Part shown: piece after piece, positions 20,300 to 27,604 of the stretch | How the letters are laid out: each line of letters opens with the position of its first letter | How positions within the stretch are numbered: the stretch's first letter is position 1 | Source: a virus | Length of the DNA stretch: 47,192 bases | Reading direction: 5' to 3' (one strand) | Virus record (IMG/VR): IMGVR_UViG_3300044815_000091 | Span: 1-47,192 of that record | Position numbers and translations under genes: made by a program | Notes under the pieces: generated by a model | Database searches by the model: none | Seen by the model: the letters and a program-made list of their open reading frames with translations, nothing else | What the model was told of the DNA's origin: nothing

Positions 20300-20968
20300 G
20301 TGACCAGCGTTTTCGAGAAGTTCCAGCCCGAGATGTTCCCGTTCAGGTTCGCCGGCCAGCTCGTCGTCGGCTGCATCGCCGGTGGCACCCCGACCGACCC
20401 GAAGGTCGCCGAGGGCTGGCTGCGGACCAAGCTCGGCGGCAAGGACGACCTGATCCGCGAGATGGTCGCCGAGACCATGGTCGAGCGCGGCGTCACCGCC
20501 GACGAGGCCACCAAGCTCGTCGACCAGCAGAAGCACCTGAACGGCTTCAAGCGCGACGAGCTCGGCCTCTACATCGAGGGCCGCCAGCTCAAAGCCGCAC
20601 TCAAGGAGGCCGCCTCCTGCGCCGTCGCCGCCGGCAAGCTCGGCTCGCGCGGCTGGGGCAAGACGAACAAGGGCCTGCTCTCCTACCTCGCCGAGCACGT
20701 GTTCGTCGTCGAGGAGCGCCTGCACCTCGGCGTCACCGAGGCCACCGGGATCAACCAGCGCTTCGTGCACACCTTCCGGGGCTCCGGCATCCAGTACGAG
20801 GAGTTCGTCCAGGACGCCAAGGTCGACTTCACGGTCATGGCCGACCACGATTTCAGCGCCCGCGACTGGGCCGCGATCTGGACGTCCGGTGAGCAGCAGG
20901 GCATCGGCGCTTCCCGCTCGCAGGGCTACGGCCGGTACGAGGTCACCCGCTGGGACAGCCTGTCGTGA
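20300..20968 (+). CDS. RAMP / Cas7-like protein (solitary)
   Basis: 222 residues from the GTG at 20300 (AGGAGG at 20288-20293). Two hallmarks of the RAMP superfamily (Cas7, Csm3, Cmr4) are visible. Residues 90-105 read LYIEGRQLKAALKEAA, like the I-P-G-S-S-L-K-G-A-L-R segment. Residues 201-211 read GIGASRSQGYG, an exact match to the GhGxxxxxGhG glycine loop, followed by a final strand (RYEVTRW). An AGQLVVG strand near the N-terminus would be beta-1 of the RRM-like fold. No other Cas gene or CRISPR array is nearby. It may bind RNA or single-stranded DNA and lies in the recombination operon. Family call is inference from motifs. Confidence 0.6.
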   Translation: MTSVFEKFQPEMFPFRFAGQLVVGCIAGGTPTDPKVAEGWLRTKLGGKDDLIREMVAETMVERGVTADEATKLVDQQKHLNGFKRDELGLYIEGRQLKAALKEAASCAVAAGKLGSRGWGKTNKGLLSYLAEHVFVVEERLHLGVTEATGINQRFVHTFRGSGIQYEEFVQDAKVDFTVMADHDFSARDWAAIWTSGEQQGIGASRSQGYGRYEVTRWDSLS

Positions 20969-21507
20969 CCACCTTCTCGAAACCGCCGGCCACCCCCGGC
21001 ACCCCGGTCGGCCCGAAGCCGAGCGGCCCGACCCACCCGGTCCCGACCTGCCCGCCCCCGCGAGCCGGCCGGCTCGCCCCGCGTCTGCCGCTGGACCTCG
21101 TGGCCGCCATGGTCGAGGCGCACCTGTCCCGAGCCCTGGCCCTGGTCGACGGCGACCTCGACCCGGCCAGCTTCCCGGCCGACCGGACCATCGCGTCGAT
21201 GCGGCTGTCTTCGGTCGCGTTCCACCTCGACCGCGCCCTGGTCGAGCTCGCCCACCTGTCTCCGGCTCACCGGGACCCGATGGATTCCAGGTCCCAGGGC
21301 TCCACCGCGGTCGCTACCCCCGGTGAGCCGGTCAAGCCACCCGCTGCAACGGGTGAGGAGCTGCCGCCCGGCTCTGCCGACGCGCTTTGCGGAGCGTCGA
21401 GCGAAAGCCCCGGTGCCGTGTGGGGTGCCGGGGCAGGCGTGATCCAACCGCACTGGCACGACCTGATCGACTTCCGGCTCCCGCGGGACATCCGGAGCGG
21501 GTCGTGA
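20965..21507 (+). CDS. Pro-rich early protein with helical core, unknown
   Basis: 180 residues from the GTG at 20965 (GTGA overlap with the RAMP-like gene). A Pro/Thr-rich N-terminus (about 45 residues) precedes a helical core (DLVAAMVEAHLSRALALVDGD, SSVAFHLDRALVELAHL), then another low-complexity stretch and PHWHDLIDFRLPRD. Translationally coupled to the RAMP-like protein, so it may be its partner. No known family. Confidence 0.6.
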   Translation: MTTFSKPPATPGTPVGPKPSGPTHPVPTCPPPRAGRLAPRLPLDLVAAMVEAHLSRALALVDGDLDPASFPADRTIASMRLSSVAFHLDRALVELAHLSPAHRDPMDSRSQGSTAVATPGEPVKPPAATGEELPPGSADALCGASSESPGAVWGAGAGVIQPHWHDLIDFRLPRDIRSGS

Positions 21508-21710
21508 AGCTCGACAGCCTGATGGTCACCGCGGGCCTGCTCGACCACGACCCGCTGCTGACCTCCGACGAGGTGGCCGGGCTGTTCGGGGTCGAGCCGA
21601 AGACGGTCACCCGGTGGGCGGCGGCCGGGCGGATCGCCTGCCAGCGGACGCCGGGCGGGCACCTGCGGTTCCGGCAGTCCGAGGTCCGCCAACTCCTGGG
21701 CAGCGCGTGA
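21504..21710 (+). CDS. BldC/MerR-like helix-turn-helix protein
   Basis: 68 residues from the GTG at 21504 (GTGA overlap). The core LLTSDEVAGLFGVEPKTVTR followed by WAAAGRIACQRTPGGHLRFR is the classic MerR/BldC DNA-binding pattern (HTH_17): helix-turn-helix then a GG-H-R-R/F wing. It is a third small winged-HTH protein beside the two on the reverse strand. It could regulate the early operon or act as an excisionase. Confidence 0.8.
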   Translation: MKLDSLMVTAGLLDHDPLLTSDEVAGLFGVEPKTVTRWAAAGRIACQRTPGGHLRFRQSEVRQLLGSA

Positions 21711-21787
21711 TGGGCCGCCCGCACAGGCCGCGCCCGCCGACGAAGCCGCCCAAGAAGCCGACCAACACCAAGCCGATTCGGCCGTGA
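21710..21787 (+). CDS. 25-residue basic, Pro-rich microprotein
   Basis: ATG at 21710 overlaps the HTH stop (TGATG). The sequence MGRPHRPRPPTKPPKKPTNT continues for five residues to a TGA at 21785-21787. It is highly basic and could bind nucleic acid, or could simply be the tail of a coupled reading frame. Included because every neighbouring gene starts in the same overlapped way. Confidence 0.4.
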   Translation: MGRPHRPRPPTKPPKKPTNTKPIRP

Positions 21788-21794
21788 CGTAGTT

Positions 21795-21828
21795 GCGGGT
21801 CACCCGGCTCTGACCTCGGGCGACCCGC
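21795..21828 (+). promoter_or_regulatory. Intergenic hairpin
   Basis: GCGGGTC/GACCCGC outer stem and CCCG/CGGG inner stem with one mismatch and a 10-base loop. No T-run follows; partial terminator or leader structure for the gene at 21868. Confidence 0.5.
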
Positions 21829-21867
21829 GTGCACCGGACCAGTACCCCACGAAGAAAGGCCAGTCCA

Positions 21868-22353
21868 GTGACTGATCAGAGCGTACGCAAGTCGAAGCGG
21901 GCTGACGAGCTTGTCGTTGGCGACCGGATCGCGGGCGAGCAGCTGCCGCTCTACAGCGACGGCCCCGCCGAGGTGGTCTTCGTCCGAGTGCATGACTACG
22001 TCGGCCCCGACCGCTGGGTGTTCGTGGCGTTCGCGCTGGACGACGGCTTCCACGACAGCACGTCGTTCCGCCCCGAGGCCGAGATCCAGATCGAGCAGCT
22101 CGCCGACCCGACCGGCATGGGCTACTCCCGCGAGACCGAGCCTGACGACAACCGGCCCGTCTCGCCTGGCCGGGTGCCGCTGCACACCGGCGCGATGGTC
22201 GACGGCAACCAGCTGGTCGACGAGACGGACGGCGATGAGGCCCCGCCCTGCTACGTCCCGAACGGCTTCCAGGCCCCCGAGGTCATCGCCGAGCGCCAGC
22301 GGTACTGCGCCGCCAGCCACCCCGGAACGCCGTGCCGAAGCGCGGCCGAGTGA
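21868..22353 (+). CDS. Early operon protein, unknown
   Basis: 161 residues from the GTG at 21868, with AAGAAAGG upstream. The first half is a beta-rich domain (ADELVVGDRIAGEQLPLYSDG, EVVFVRVHDYVG, WVFVAFALDDG) that reads like a small barrel with a G-D-R-I start, similar to modules found in actinophage and Streptomyces proteins. The second half is acidic and disordered with two Cys at the end (YCAASHPGTPC). It overlaps the next gene by one base. Confidence 0.6.
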   Translation: MTDQSVRKSKRADELVVGDRIAGEQLPLYSDGPAEVVFVRVHDYVGPDRWVFVAFALDDGFHDSTSFRPEAEIQIEQLADPTGMGYSRETEPDDNRPVSPGRVPLHTGAMVDGNQLVDETDGDEAPPCYVPNGFQAPEVIAERQRYCAASHPGTPCRSAAE

Positions 22354-22565
22354 TGGCCTGCCGCGCCTACGTCCTCTCCGAGCTGATCGCCACCCTCGAC
22401 GGCGTCGTCTCCGAGGCCGCCGGGCTGACCTGCGACGAGCCGGTCGAGCACCTGGCCCAGATCCGCCACACCGATATCCAGCTCACCGTGCCGGTCTGCG
22501 AGCCGCACCGCATCGTCATCGCGATCGGCGTCGTGGGCTACCGCACCTCGACCCGGCTCACCTGA
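22353..22565 (+). CDS. Small early protein, unknown
   Basis: 70 residues from the ATG at 22353 (TGATG). It has a helical start (YVLSELIATLDGVVSEAAG) then strand patterns (DIQLTVPVCEPHRIVIAIGVV). Three Cys are spread through the sequence. It is followed by two strong hairpins, so it ends an operon segment. Family unknown. Confidence 0.55.
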   Translation: MACRAYVLSELIATLDGVVSEAAGLTCDEPVEHLAQIRHTDIQLTVPVCEPHRIVIAIGVVGYRTSTRLT

Positions 22566-22568
22566 TCT

Positions 22569-22614
22569 GCCGGGGCGGCGGCCTTTCCTCCCCAGGTTTC
22601 CCCGCCGCCCCGGC
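22569..22614 (+). terminator. Strong hairpin, probable terminator
   Basis: GCCGGGGCGGCGG pairs perfectly with CCGCCGCCCCGGC over a 20-base pyrimidine-rich loop (13 pairs). No U-tract follows, as is common in actinomycetes. Confidence 0.55.
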
Positions 22615-22646
22615 TCAAGACCGGCCGACCGCCATCGGCCGCACCC

Positions 22647-22690
22647 GGCCCGGGCCGCGAGGACTGAGGGGTTCCTCGCGGGCCCGGGCC
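22647..22690 (+). terminator. Second strong hairpin, probable terminator or processing site
   Basis: GGCCCGGGCC-GCGAGG pairs with CCTCGCGGGCCCGGGCC, 16 pairs with one bulge, loop ACTGAGGGGTT. It lies 35 bases before the next start codon. Confidence 0.55.
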
Positions 22691-22724
22691 ACCCGAAGCG
22701 ACGTCTTCCACGAAGGACATAGAG

Positions 22725-23081
22725 ATGAACAGCAACGTCAGCACGCTCAGCCCGGACACCGGCGAGATCCCGCGCCTGCGGCTGTCCGAGAACAAGACCA
22801 CCGACCTGACCTACGCCGCCCACGGGCCGCTGCTGCGCCGCCCGGACGCGACCGGTGAGATGCCGCGCTTCCTGGAGGCCGTGCCCCGCGACCAGGTCCA
22901 GCCGCTGTTCCCGCTGGAGCGGGTGATCGACCCGATGGTCGACGACGTGGTCATCGACCTGCGCCGGTCGGTGCCGTACGTGATCCCGGCCGAGCTGCGT
23001 GACCGCAAGCCGGGCCGCCACCGGGTGCCGGGCGTGTGGGCCCGGTTCGTCGCCGAGTTGGTCCGGCTGGTGTCGCTGTGA
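22725..23081 (+). CDS. Early operon protein, unknown
   Basis: 118 residues from the ATG at 22725 (GAAGGACATAGAG upstream, ribosome site GAAGG). The first half has repeated TGEIPRLR / TGEMPRFL motifs (residues about 12-50), then VIDPMVDDVVIDLRRSVPYV and a basic end. The twin TGE(I/M)PR motif suggests an internal repeat or a short linear binding motif. It overlaps the next gene by GTGA. No family recognised. Confidence 0.6.
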   Translation: MNSNVSTLSPDTGEIPRLRLSENKTTDLTYAAHGPLLRRPDATGEMPRFLEAVPRDQVQPLFPLERVIDPMVDDVVIDLRRSVPYVIPAELRDRKPGRHRVPGVWARFVAELVRLVSL

Positions 23082-23734
23082 CCATCCGGGAGCCCAGCGA
23101 GTACGCGGGCAAGACCGTGAAGATCCGCGACGATGTCGCCCAGTTCGGCGGCCGGGAGTACCGGGTCGAGGACTGGTGGGTCAACGTCTACGGCGGGTCC
23201 TGGAAGTACGCCGACGGCAATCCGGCCGCGATGCAGTACGGCCTGCGGGCAGGGCTCGCTCTGCTCCCGGCCGACGACGAGGTGCTCTACGGCAAGGTCG
23301 ACGGGCTCGGCGCGCTGGTGCACATCTCGGAGATCGAGGTGCCCGCGGTGACCGCCCCGGCCAAGCCGAACGCCGAGCTGGCGTGGCGGACCTACGACGC
23401 GATCAACGCGAACCCGGCGCACTTCGACATGGACAACTGGGTCCAGGCGCGCAGTGTCGCGACGATCGACCTGGAGCAGCTCACCGGCCCTGGGTGCGGG
23501 ACGACGGCGTGCTTCGCGGGCTGGGCCCTGGCCCTGTCGGGCTACCAGCTGACGCCGAACCGCGAGGTGATCCTCGCCAACCGGATGATCCCGAAGAGCA
23601 TCCCGGAACTCGCGGCCGACCTGCTGCGGATCGGCGAGTACGAGGCCGGTGACCTCTTCTACGTCGACAACGAGGAGTTCAACGCCGAGCTGATCGAGCA
23701 GGTCTTCGGCCCGCGCCCGGGCGGTGCGTCGTGA
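23078..23734 (+). CDS. Conserved phage protein with CGTTACFAGWA motif
   Basis: 218 residues from the GTG at 23078 (GTGA overlap). The N-terminal part is beta-rich with EYAGKTVKIRDDV and YRVEDWWVNVYGG. The C-terminal part holds the motif CGTTACFAGWALALSGY near residue 140 followed by helices. The C-G-T-x-A-C-x-A-G-W-A signature is widespread in phage proteins of unknown function. It sits upstream of the exonuclease in the recombination operon. Confidence 0.65.
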   Translation: MTIREPSEYAGKTVKIRDDVAQFGGREYRVEDWWVNVYGGSWKYADGNPAAMQYGLRAGLALLPADDEVLYGKVDGLGALVHISEIEVPAVTAPAKPNAELAWRTYDAINANPAHFDMDNWVQARSVATIDLEQLTGPGCGTTACFAGWALALSGYQLTPNREVILANRMIPKSIPELAADLLRIGEYEAGDLFYVDNEEFNAELIEQVFGPRPGGAS

Positions 23735-23985
23735 GGACCACCATCGCCCCGTCCGGGCACGTCGTCGACGTCATCGCCCACGAGCTCACCGACCGCGAGA
23801 CCGCCGACGTCACGGCCACCCTCGCCGCCGCCGGGATCCGCGTCGCCCCCGTCACCGACATCTACCACGTCCTGCACCTCTGGGCGCTGCAGCCGACCAC
23901 CACCGCGCAGGAAGTGGCCGTGCTGGCCGCGTTCCGCAAGGTCACCGACTGCCGGTTGGCCTGGCACAAGGCGGTGACGTCGTGA
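23731..23985 (+). CDS. Small early protein, unknown
   Basis: 84 residues from the GTG at 23731 (GTGA overlap). The sequence alternates strands and helices (VVDVIAHELTDRETADVTATL, IRVAPVTDIYHVLHLWAL), compatible with a small alpha/beta domain. No motif identifies the function. Coupled at both ends. Confidence 0.55.
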   Translation: MRTTIAPSGHVVDVIAHELTDRETADVTATLAAAGIRVAPVTDIYHVLHLWALQPTTTAQEVAVLAAFRKVTDCRLAWHKAVTS

Positions 23986-24218
23986 CTGGCGGCGAGTCCG
24001 CACCCGGCGTCGCGTACTACGTCGAACGCCAGGACCCCAGCGGCCGACCGGCCGGGCTGCTGCCCGTGTCCGCGCGGGCCGAACGGGCCGCCCAGGCCGA
24101 GGCGCTGCGGTTGGTGCTCCGCGAAATCCCGGCCGCGTTCGGCACCGAGGAGTGGGCGCAGTTCCAGGCCCGCGAGATCGTGTCGCTGGTCGCCAGCGAG
24201 CTCGGGGTCGAGCTGTGA
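23982..24218 (+). CDS. Small helical early protein, unknown
   Basis: 78 residues from the GTG at 23982 (GTGA overlap). Mainly two amphipathic helices (SARAERAAQAEALRLVLREI and EEWAQFQAREIVSLVASELG). Coupled to the exonuclease gene downstream, so it could be an accessory subunit, but nothing in the sequence proves this. Confidence 0.55.
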   Translation: MTGGESAPGVAYYVERQDPSGRPAGLLPVSARAERAAQAEALRLVLREIPAAFGTEEWAQFQAREIVSLVASELGVEL

Positions 24219-25102
24219 CCGCGCCCGCCACGCTGCCGCCGGCGGTCGAGGTGGACGGGCCGGGCGTCTACGACCTGCCGAACGCGGTCTACCACGCAGA
24301 CCCGGTGCCTGGCGGCTCGCTGTCGAGTACCGGCGCACGCAAGCTCCTGCCGCCCGAGGGATGCCCGGCGAAGTTCAAGCACTGGCGCGACGCCGGCCCC
24401 GAGCGCAAGCCGGAGTTCGACTTCGGCCACGGCGCACACCGCGAACTGCTCGGCGACGGCGAGGAGCTGGTCATCGTCGACGCGGCCAGCTGGCGGACCA
24501 AGGCCGCGGCCGAGGCCAAGGAGGCCGCCTACGCCGCCGGCAAGACGCCGCTGCTGCGCAGCGACCACAACACCATCCTCGAGATGGTCCCCGCGTTCCG
24601 CGCCGACCCCGTCGCGGGCGGGCTGTTCCAGCCCGGCACGGGCCGGCCCGAGCAGACGCTGATCTGGCGGGACGAGCGGACCGGCGTGATGTGCCGGGCC
24701 CTGCTCGACTGGCTGCCGTTCCCGGTGGCCGACCGCCGGTTCATCCTGCGCGACTACAAGACCGGCCGCACGGCCGCCCCGGACAAGCTCGGCCGGGTGA
24801 TCGGCGACTACGGCTATCACGTCCAGCTGGCCTTCTACCTGATGGGCGCTCAGGCGCTCGGGCTGGCCGGCGAGGACGCGAAGGCGCTGCTGGCCGTGCA
24901 GGAGAAGACGGCCCCGTACCTCGTCACGGTCGTCGAGCCGGACCCGGCGGCGATGCGCATGGGCGCGATCCGCTGCCGCCAGGCCCTCGAGGTCTACGCC
25001 GAGTGCGCCGCATCCGGCCGGTGGCCGGGCTACTCCGACGACGTCGTGCTCGCTGAGCTACCGCCCTGGGAAACCCGCGAGCTGAACGGGGTGGCCTGGT
25101 GA
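24215..25102 (+). CDS. PD-(D/E)XK exonuclease, YqaJ/Cas4-like
   Basis: 295 residues from the GTG at 24215. Nuclease motifs: GHGAH (71-75, the conserved His), PEQTLIWRD (Glu136), RALLDWLP (Asp165), ILRDYKTG (Asp180, Lys182) and HVQLAFYLMG (Gln/Tyr motif). This is the order in YqaJ, DUF3799 and Cas4-like recombination exonucleases. No four-Cys Fe-S set is evident, so a classic Cas4 is less likely. It would resect double-stranded ends to give 3' single strands for the annealing protein encoded two genes on. Confidence 0.85.
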   Translation: MTAPATLPPAVEVDGPGVYDLPNAVYHADPVPGGSLSSTGARKLLPPEGCPAKFKHWRDAGPERKPEFDFGHGAHRELLGDGEELVIVDAASWRTKAAAEAKEAAYAAGKTPLLRSDHNTILEMVPAFRADPVAGGLFQPGTGRPEQTLIWRDERTGVMCRALLDWLPFPVADRRFILRDYKTGRTAAPDKLGRVIGDYGYHVQLAFYLMGAQALGLAGEDAKALLAVQEKTAPYLVTVVEPDPAAMRMGAIRCRQALEVYAECAASGRWPGYSDDVVLAELPPWETRELNGVAW

Positions 25103-25326
25103 GCACCGACGGATCCGAGGACTGGCCGGGCGCGTGGGAGTTCGAGTCGCGCATCACCGACCTCGAAGGCATTGAGGTCTACGTCTGCATCAAAGTTCCG
25201 CGCCGAGCCACCTGGCGCGAGTCCGGCGACCTGCCGCCCGTCATGGCGCTCGGCGTGACCGCCTACTCCGCCGCCCAGGAAGCCATGGCGTCCGTAGCCG
25301 ACATCAAGGGAAGGCCCCCGTTCTGA
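25099..25326 (+). CDS. Small protein between exonuclease and annealing protein
   Basis: 75 residues from the GTG at 25099 (GTGA overlap); its stop overlaps the next ATG. Acidic and beta-rich at the start (WEFESRITDLEGIEVYVCIK), helical at the end (YSAAQEAMASVADIK). Its place between the two recombination genes suggests an accessory factor. Function unknown. Confidence 0.55.
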   Translation: MSTDGSEDWPGAWEFESRITDLEGIEVYVCIKVPRRATWRESGDLPPVMALGVTAYSAAQEAMASVADIKGRPPF

Positions 25327-26282
25327 TGACCACCAACGCCATCGACCGCCCCGCGGTGCCCACTCCGACCCACCTCGGCCAGGCCACCGCGATCGAGCAG
25401 TCCCGCGCCGCCGCCGAGGTGGCCGCAGCCGTCCACGTCGCCCAGCAGAACCCCCGCGACATGCAGAAGGCCCTCGCCGAGATGCGCGAGTCCTGCCGCC
25501 AGCCCCGCCTCGCCGAGCGGGCCTTCTTCCGCTACAACCGCGGCGGCGGCAACGTCACCGGCGCCACCGTCCACCTCGCCCGCGAGCTGGCCCGCTGCTT
25601 CGGCAACGTCCAGTACGGCATCTCCGAGCTGCGCCGCGACGACGTCGGGGGCTACTCCGAGATGCAGGCCTACGCCTGGGACGTCGAGCGCAACACCCGC
25701 TCGGCGCAGATCTTCGTCGTGCCGCACATCCGCGACACCAAGCAGGGCCCGAAGCCGCTGACCGACCTGCGCGACGTCTACGAGAACAACGCCAACATGG
25801 GCGCCCGGCGGCTGCGCGCCGCGATCTGGGCGATCCTGCCGCCCTGGTTCGTCGACGAGGCCGAGGAGATCTGCAACCAGACCCTCACCGACGGGGGCGG
25901 GGTGCCGCTGCCTAAGCGGGTCGCCGACTGGATCGCCGCGTTCGGCCGCCAGGGTGTCTCGTCGTCGCAGATGGAGCAGAAGCTCGGCCGGCCGTCGCGG
26001 TCCTGGACCGAGCACGACGTCGCCCAGCTCTCGGTGATCGGCAAGTCGGTGGCCCGCGGCGAGTCCCGCATCGAGGACGAGTTCCCGCCCGAGCGGGTCA
26101 CGGCCGCCGAGATCACCGGCGCCGTCCCGGCGGCGGATCCGTTCACGGACAACCCGCCGTCGGCGTGCGGCTTCGAGACGCCGGACGGCCACTGCAACCT
26201 GCGGACCGGCCACCCGGTTGGGCCGCAGTTCCCCGGCTTCGACGGCCACGACGTGATCCCGGAGCGAGGCACCGATGCGTGA
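25326..26282 (+). CDS. Putative single-strand annealing recombinase
   Basis: 318 residues from the ATG at 25326. After a disordered start comes a helical basic region (VAQQNPRDMQKALAEMRESC, ERAFFRYNRGGGNVTG), then VHLARELARCFGNVQYGISE, HIRDTKQGPKPLTDLRDVYE and NMGARRLRAAIWAILP. I know this pattern from phage genes next to recombination exonucleases. The C-terminus has a possible zinc site (CGFETPDGHCNLRTGH). Operon order (exonuclease, small gene, this gene, RuvC-like gene) supports a RecT/Erf-type role in pairing single strands. The precise family is not assigned. Confidence 0.6.
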   Translation: MTTNAIDRPAVPTPTHLGQATAIEQSRAAAEVAAAVHVAQQNPRDMQKALAEMRESCRQPRLAERAFFRYNRGGGNVTGATVHLARELARCFGNVQYGISELRRDDVGGYSEMQAYAWDVERNTRSAQIFVVPHIRDTKQGPKPLTDLRDVYENNANMGARRLRAAIWAILPPWFVDEAEEICNQTLTDGGGVPLPKRVADWIAAFGRQGVSSSQMEQKLGRPSRSWTEHDVAQLSVIGKSVARGESRIEDEFPPERVTAAEITGAVPAADPFTDNPPSACGFETPDGHCNLRTGHPVGPQFPGFDGHDVIPERGTDA

Positions 26283-26628
26283 GCTCACCTCGCCGTTCGA
26301 CGCCGGGTTCACCCCGGCCGCCGCGGCCGACCTGGCCGCCGTCCTCAAGGCCGCCGCCGACCCGACCCGGCTGCGCATGCTCCACCTGCTGTACATCCAC
26401 GGTCCCGGAGGGGGCGTCGACCTGGGGAAGGTGATCCCCCTGAGTCAGCCGACGATCAGCTACCACCTGCGCCTGCTCACCGAGGCGGGCCTGATCACCA
26501 GCCGCCGCGAGGACGGGTGCGTCCTGCGCAAGCTCGACCGCGTCGCGCTCGCCGTGCTGGCCGGCCTGCTCGCCCCGGGTGGTTCGTGGCTCGCCGTCGA
26601 CGCGCTCCGGACCGGAGATCCGTCGTGA
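26275..26628 (+). CDS. ArsR-type winged helix regulator
   Basis: 117 residues from the ATG at 26275. The ArsR pattern is clear: LAAVLKAAADPTRLRMLHLL, a GKVIPLSQPTISYHLRLLTE recognition helix, AGLITSRREDG wing and a closing helix. The ELCVCDL metal site of metal-sensing ArsR proteins is replaced by GGGVDLGKV, so metal sensing is unlikely. A phage-encoded ArsR protein inside a recombination operon may control phage or host promoters. Confidence 0.8.
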   Translation: MRELTSPFDAGFTPAAAADLAAVLKAAADPTRLRMLHLLYIHGPGGGVDLGKVIPLSQPTISYHLRLLTEAGLITSRREDGCVLRKLDRVALAVLAGLLAPGGSWLAVDALRTGDPS

Positions 26629-27023
26629 CCCCGGCGGAGCGGGCGCTGCTGCGCGAGCTGTTCCGGTGGGCGCGCACCGAGGGCGACCTGGACGTCAGCG
26701 GCACCTACATGTGGTGCCGTCGCTTCCGGCGCCCTGAGAGTGAGAGGTGGGGCGTCAACTTCTTTGCCCGCGATTGGGAGCCCGGTGAGCCGGTGGCGCT
26801 GGGGATCTGGCGCGGCACGAGCACGACCAAGAACTACTGGGTCGAATCGATCGCCGAGGCTGTCGACGTGCTGGTGGCCCTCGGCATCGTCCCGGCGCGG
26901 TTCTCGACCGCGTACCGGGCGGGCTGGGACGCCATGGGCGGGTACGCCGTCAAGGCGCACTACGGCCCCGAATGGACGGCCATCCGCCCGGCCGCCAAGC
27001 GCGAGCTGGTGAGGCCGTCGTGA
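26625..27023 (+). CDS. Early operon protein, unknown
   Basis: 132 residues from the GTG at 26625 (GTGA overlap). Helical start (ERALLRELFRWARTEGDLDV), then aromatic-rich strands (YMWCRRFRRPE, WGVNFFARDW, NYWVESIAEAVDVLVALG). No motif that I can link to a family. It lies between the ArsR-like and RuvC-like genes and is coupled to both. Confidence 0.55.
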   Translation: MTPAERALLRELFRWARTEGDLDVSGTYMWCRRFRRPESERWGVNFFARDWEPGEPVALGIWRGTSTTKNYWVESIAEAVDVLVALGIVPARFSTAYRAGWDAMGGYAVKAHYGPEWTAIRPAAKRELVRPS

Positions 27024-27604
27024 GGCCGCTGCGGGTGGTCGGCCTCGACCTCGGGATCGCCAACGTCGGCATCGCCGTGACCCACGACCAGATCGGCGAG
27101 CCCCGCCTGTCCTGCCGCACGGTCACCCCGCGGCGCCGCAACTCGGCGACGGCCATGGACCACGACCGGGTGCACGAGACCATCGCCGCGATCCAGGCCG
27201 CCGTGCGGTGCAAGCCCGACGTCGTGGTGATCGAGCTACCCATCCTCGTCGAGGGCAAGGGCGACACGACCGTCCGGCTCGGCGAGATCCACGGCTGCGT
27301 CAAGCACTGGTTGTGGTCGCAGCGCATCCCGTACGCCGACGTGCACCTGACCCACCTGAAGCAGTACGCGACGGGCAAGGGCAACGCCTCGAAGCCCGAG
27401 GTGCTGGAGGCCGTCATCGCCCGCTACGGCCGCTTCCTGCACGTCCACAGCTACGACGAGGCCGACGCCACGACGCTGCTCATGGCCGGGCTCGACGCCT
27501 ACGGCGGCAGCCTGCCGGACGGCACGCCGCTGCCCGCGGTGCCGACCCAGAACCGCAAGGCCATCGCCGCGACCACCTGGCCCGAACTCAAGGGAGATCT
27601 CTGA
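27020..27604 (+). CDS. RuvC-like Holliday junction resolvase
   Basis: 194 residues from the GTG at 27020. RuvC-fold catalytic acids are in place: Asp10 in VVGLDLGIANVGIAV, Glu72 in VVVIELPILVEGKG, and Asp146/Asp149 in HSYDEADATTLLMAGL. A Lys/Gly-rich loop (YATGKGNASKPEVLEAV) matches the DNA-contacting loop. It would cut four-way junctions produced by recombination or replication before packaging. The stop overlaps the next ATG region by one base. Confidence 0.9.
   Translation: MRPLRVVGLDLGIANVGIAVTHDQIGEPRLSCRTVTPRRRNSATAMDHDRVHETIAAIQAAVRCKPDVVVIELPILVEGKGDTTVRLGEIHGCVKHWLWSQRIPYADVHLTHLKQYATGKGNASKPEVLEAVIARYGRFLHVHSYDEADATTLLMAGLDAYGGSLPDGTPLPAVPTQNRKAIAATTWPELKGDL

Noticed and set aside
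19611-20303. 230-codon Pro/Ser-rich open frame
   Set aside because: Open only because the tract is poor in A and G; no ribosome site before the first start, no domain, and composition follows the strand bias. Reported as a repeat tract instead.
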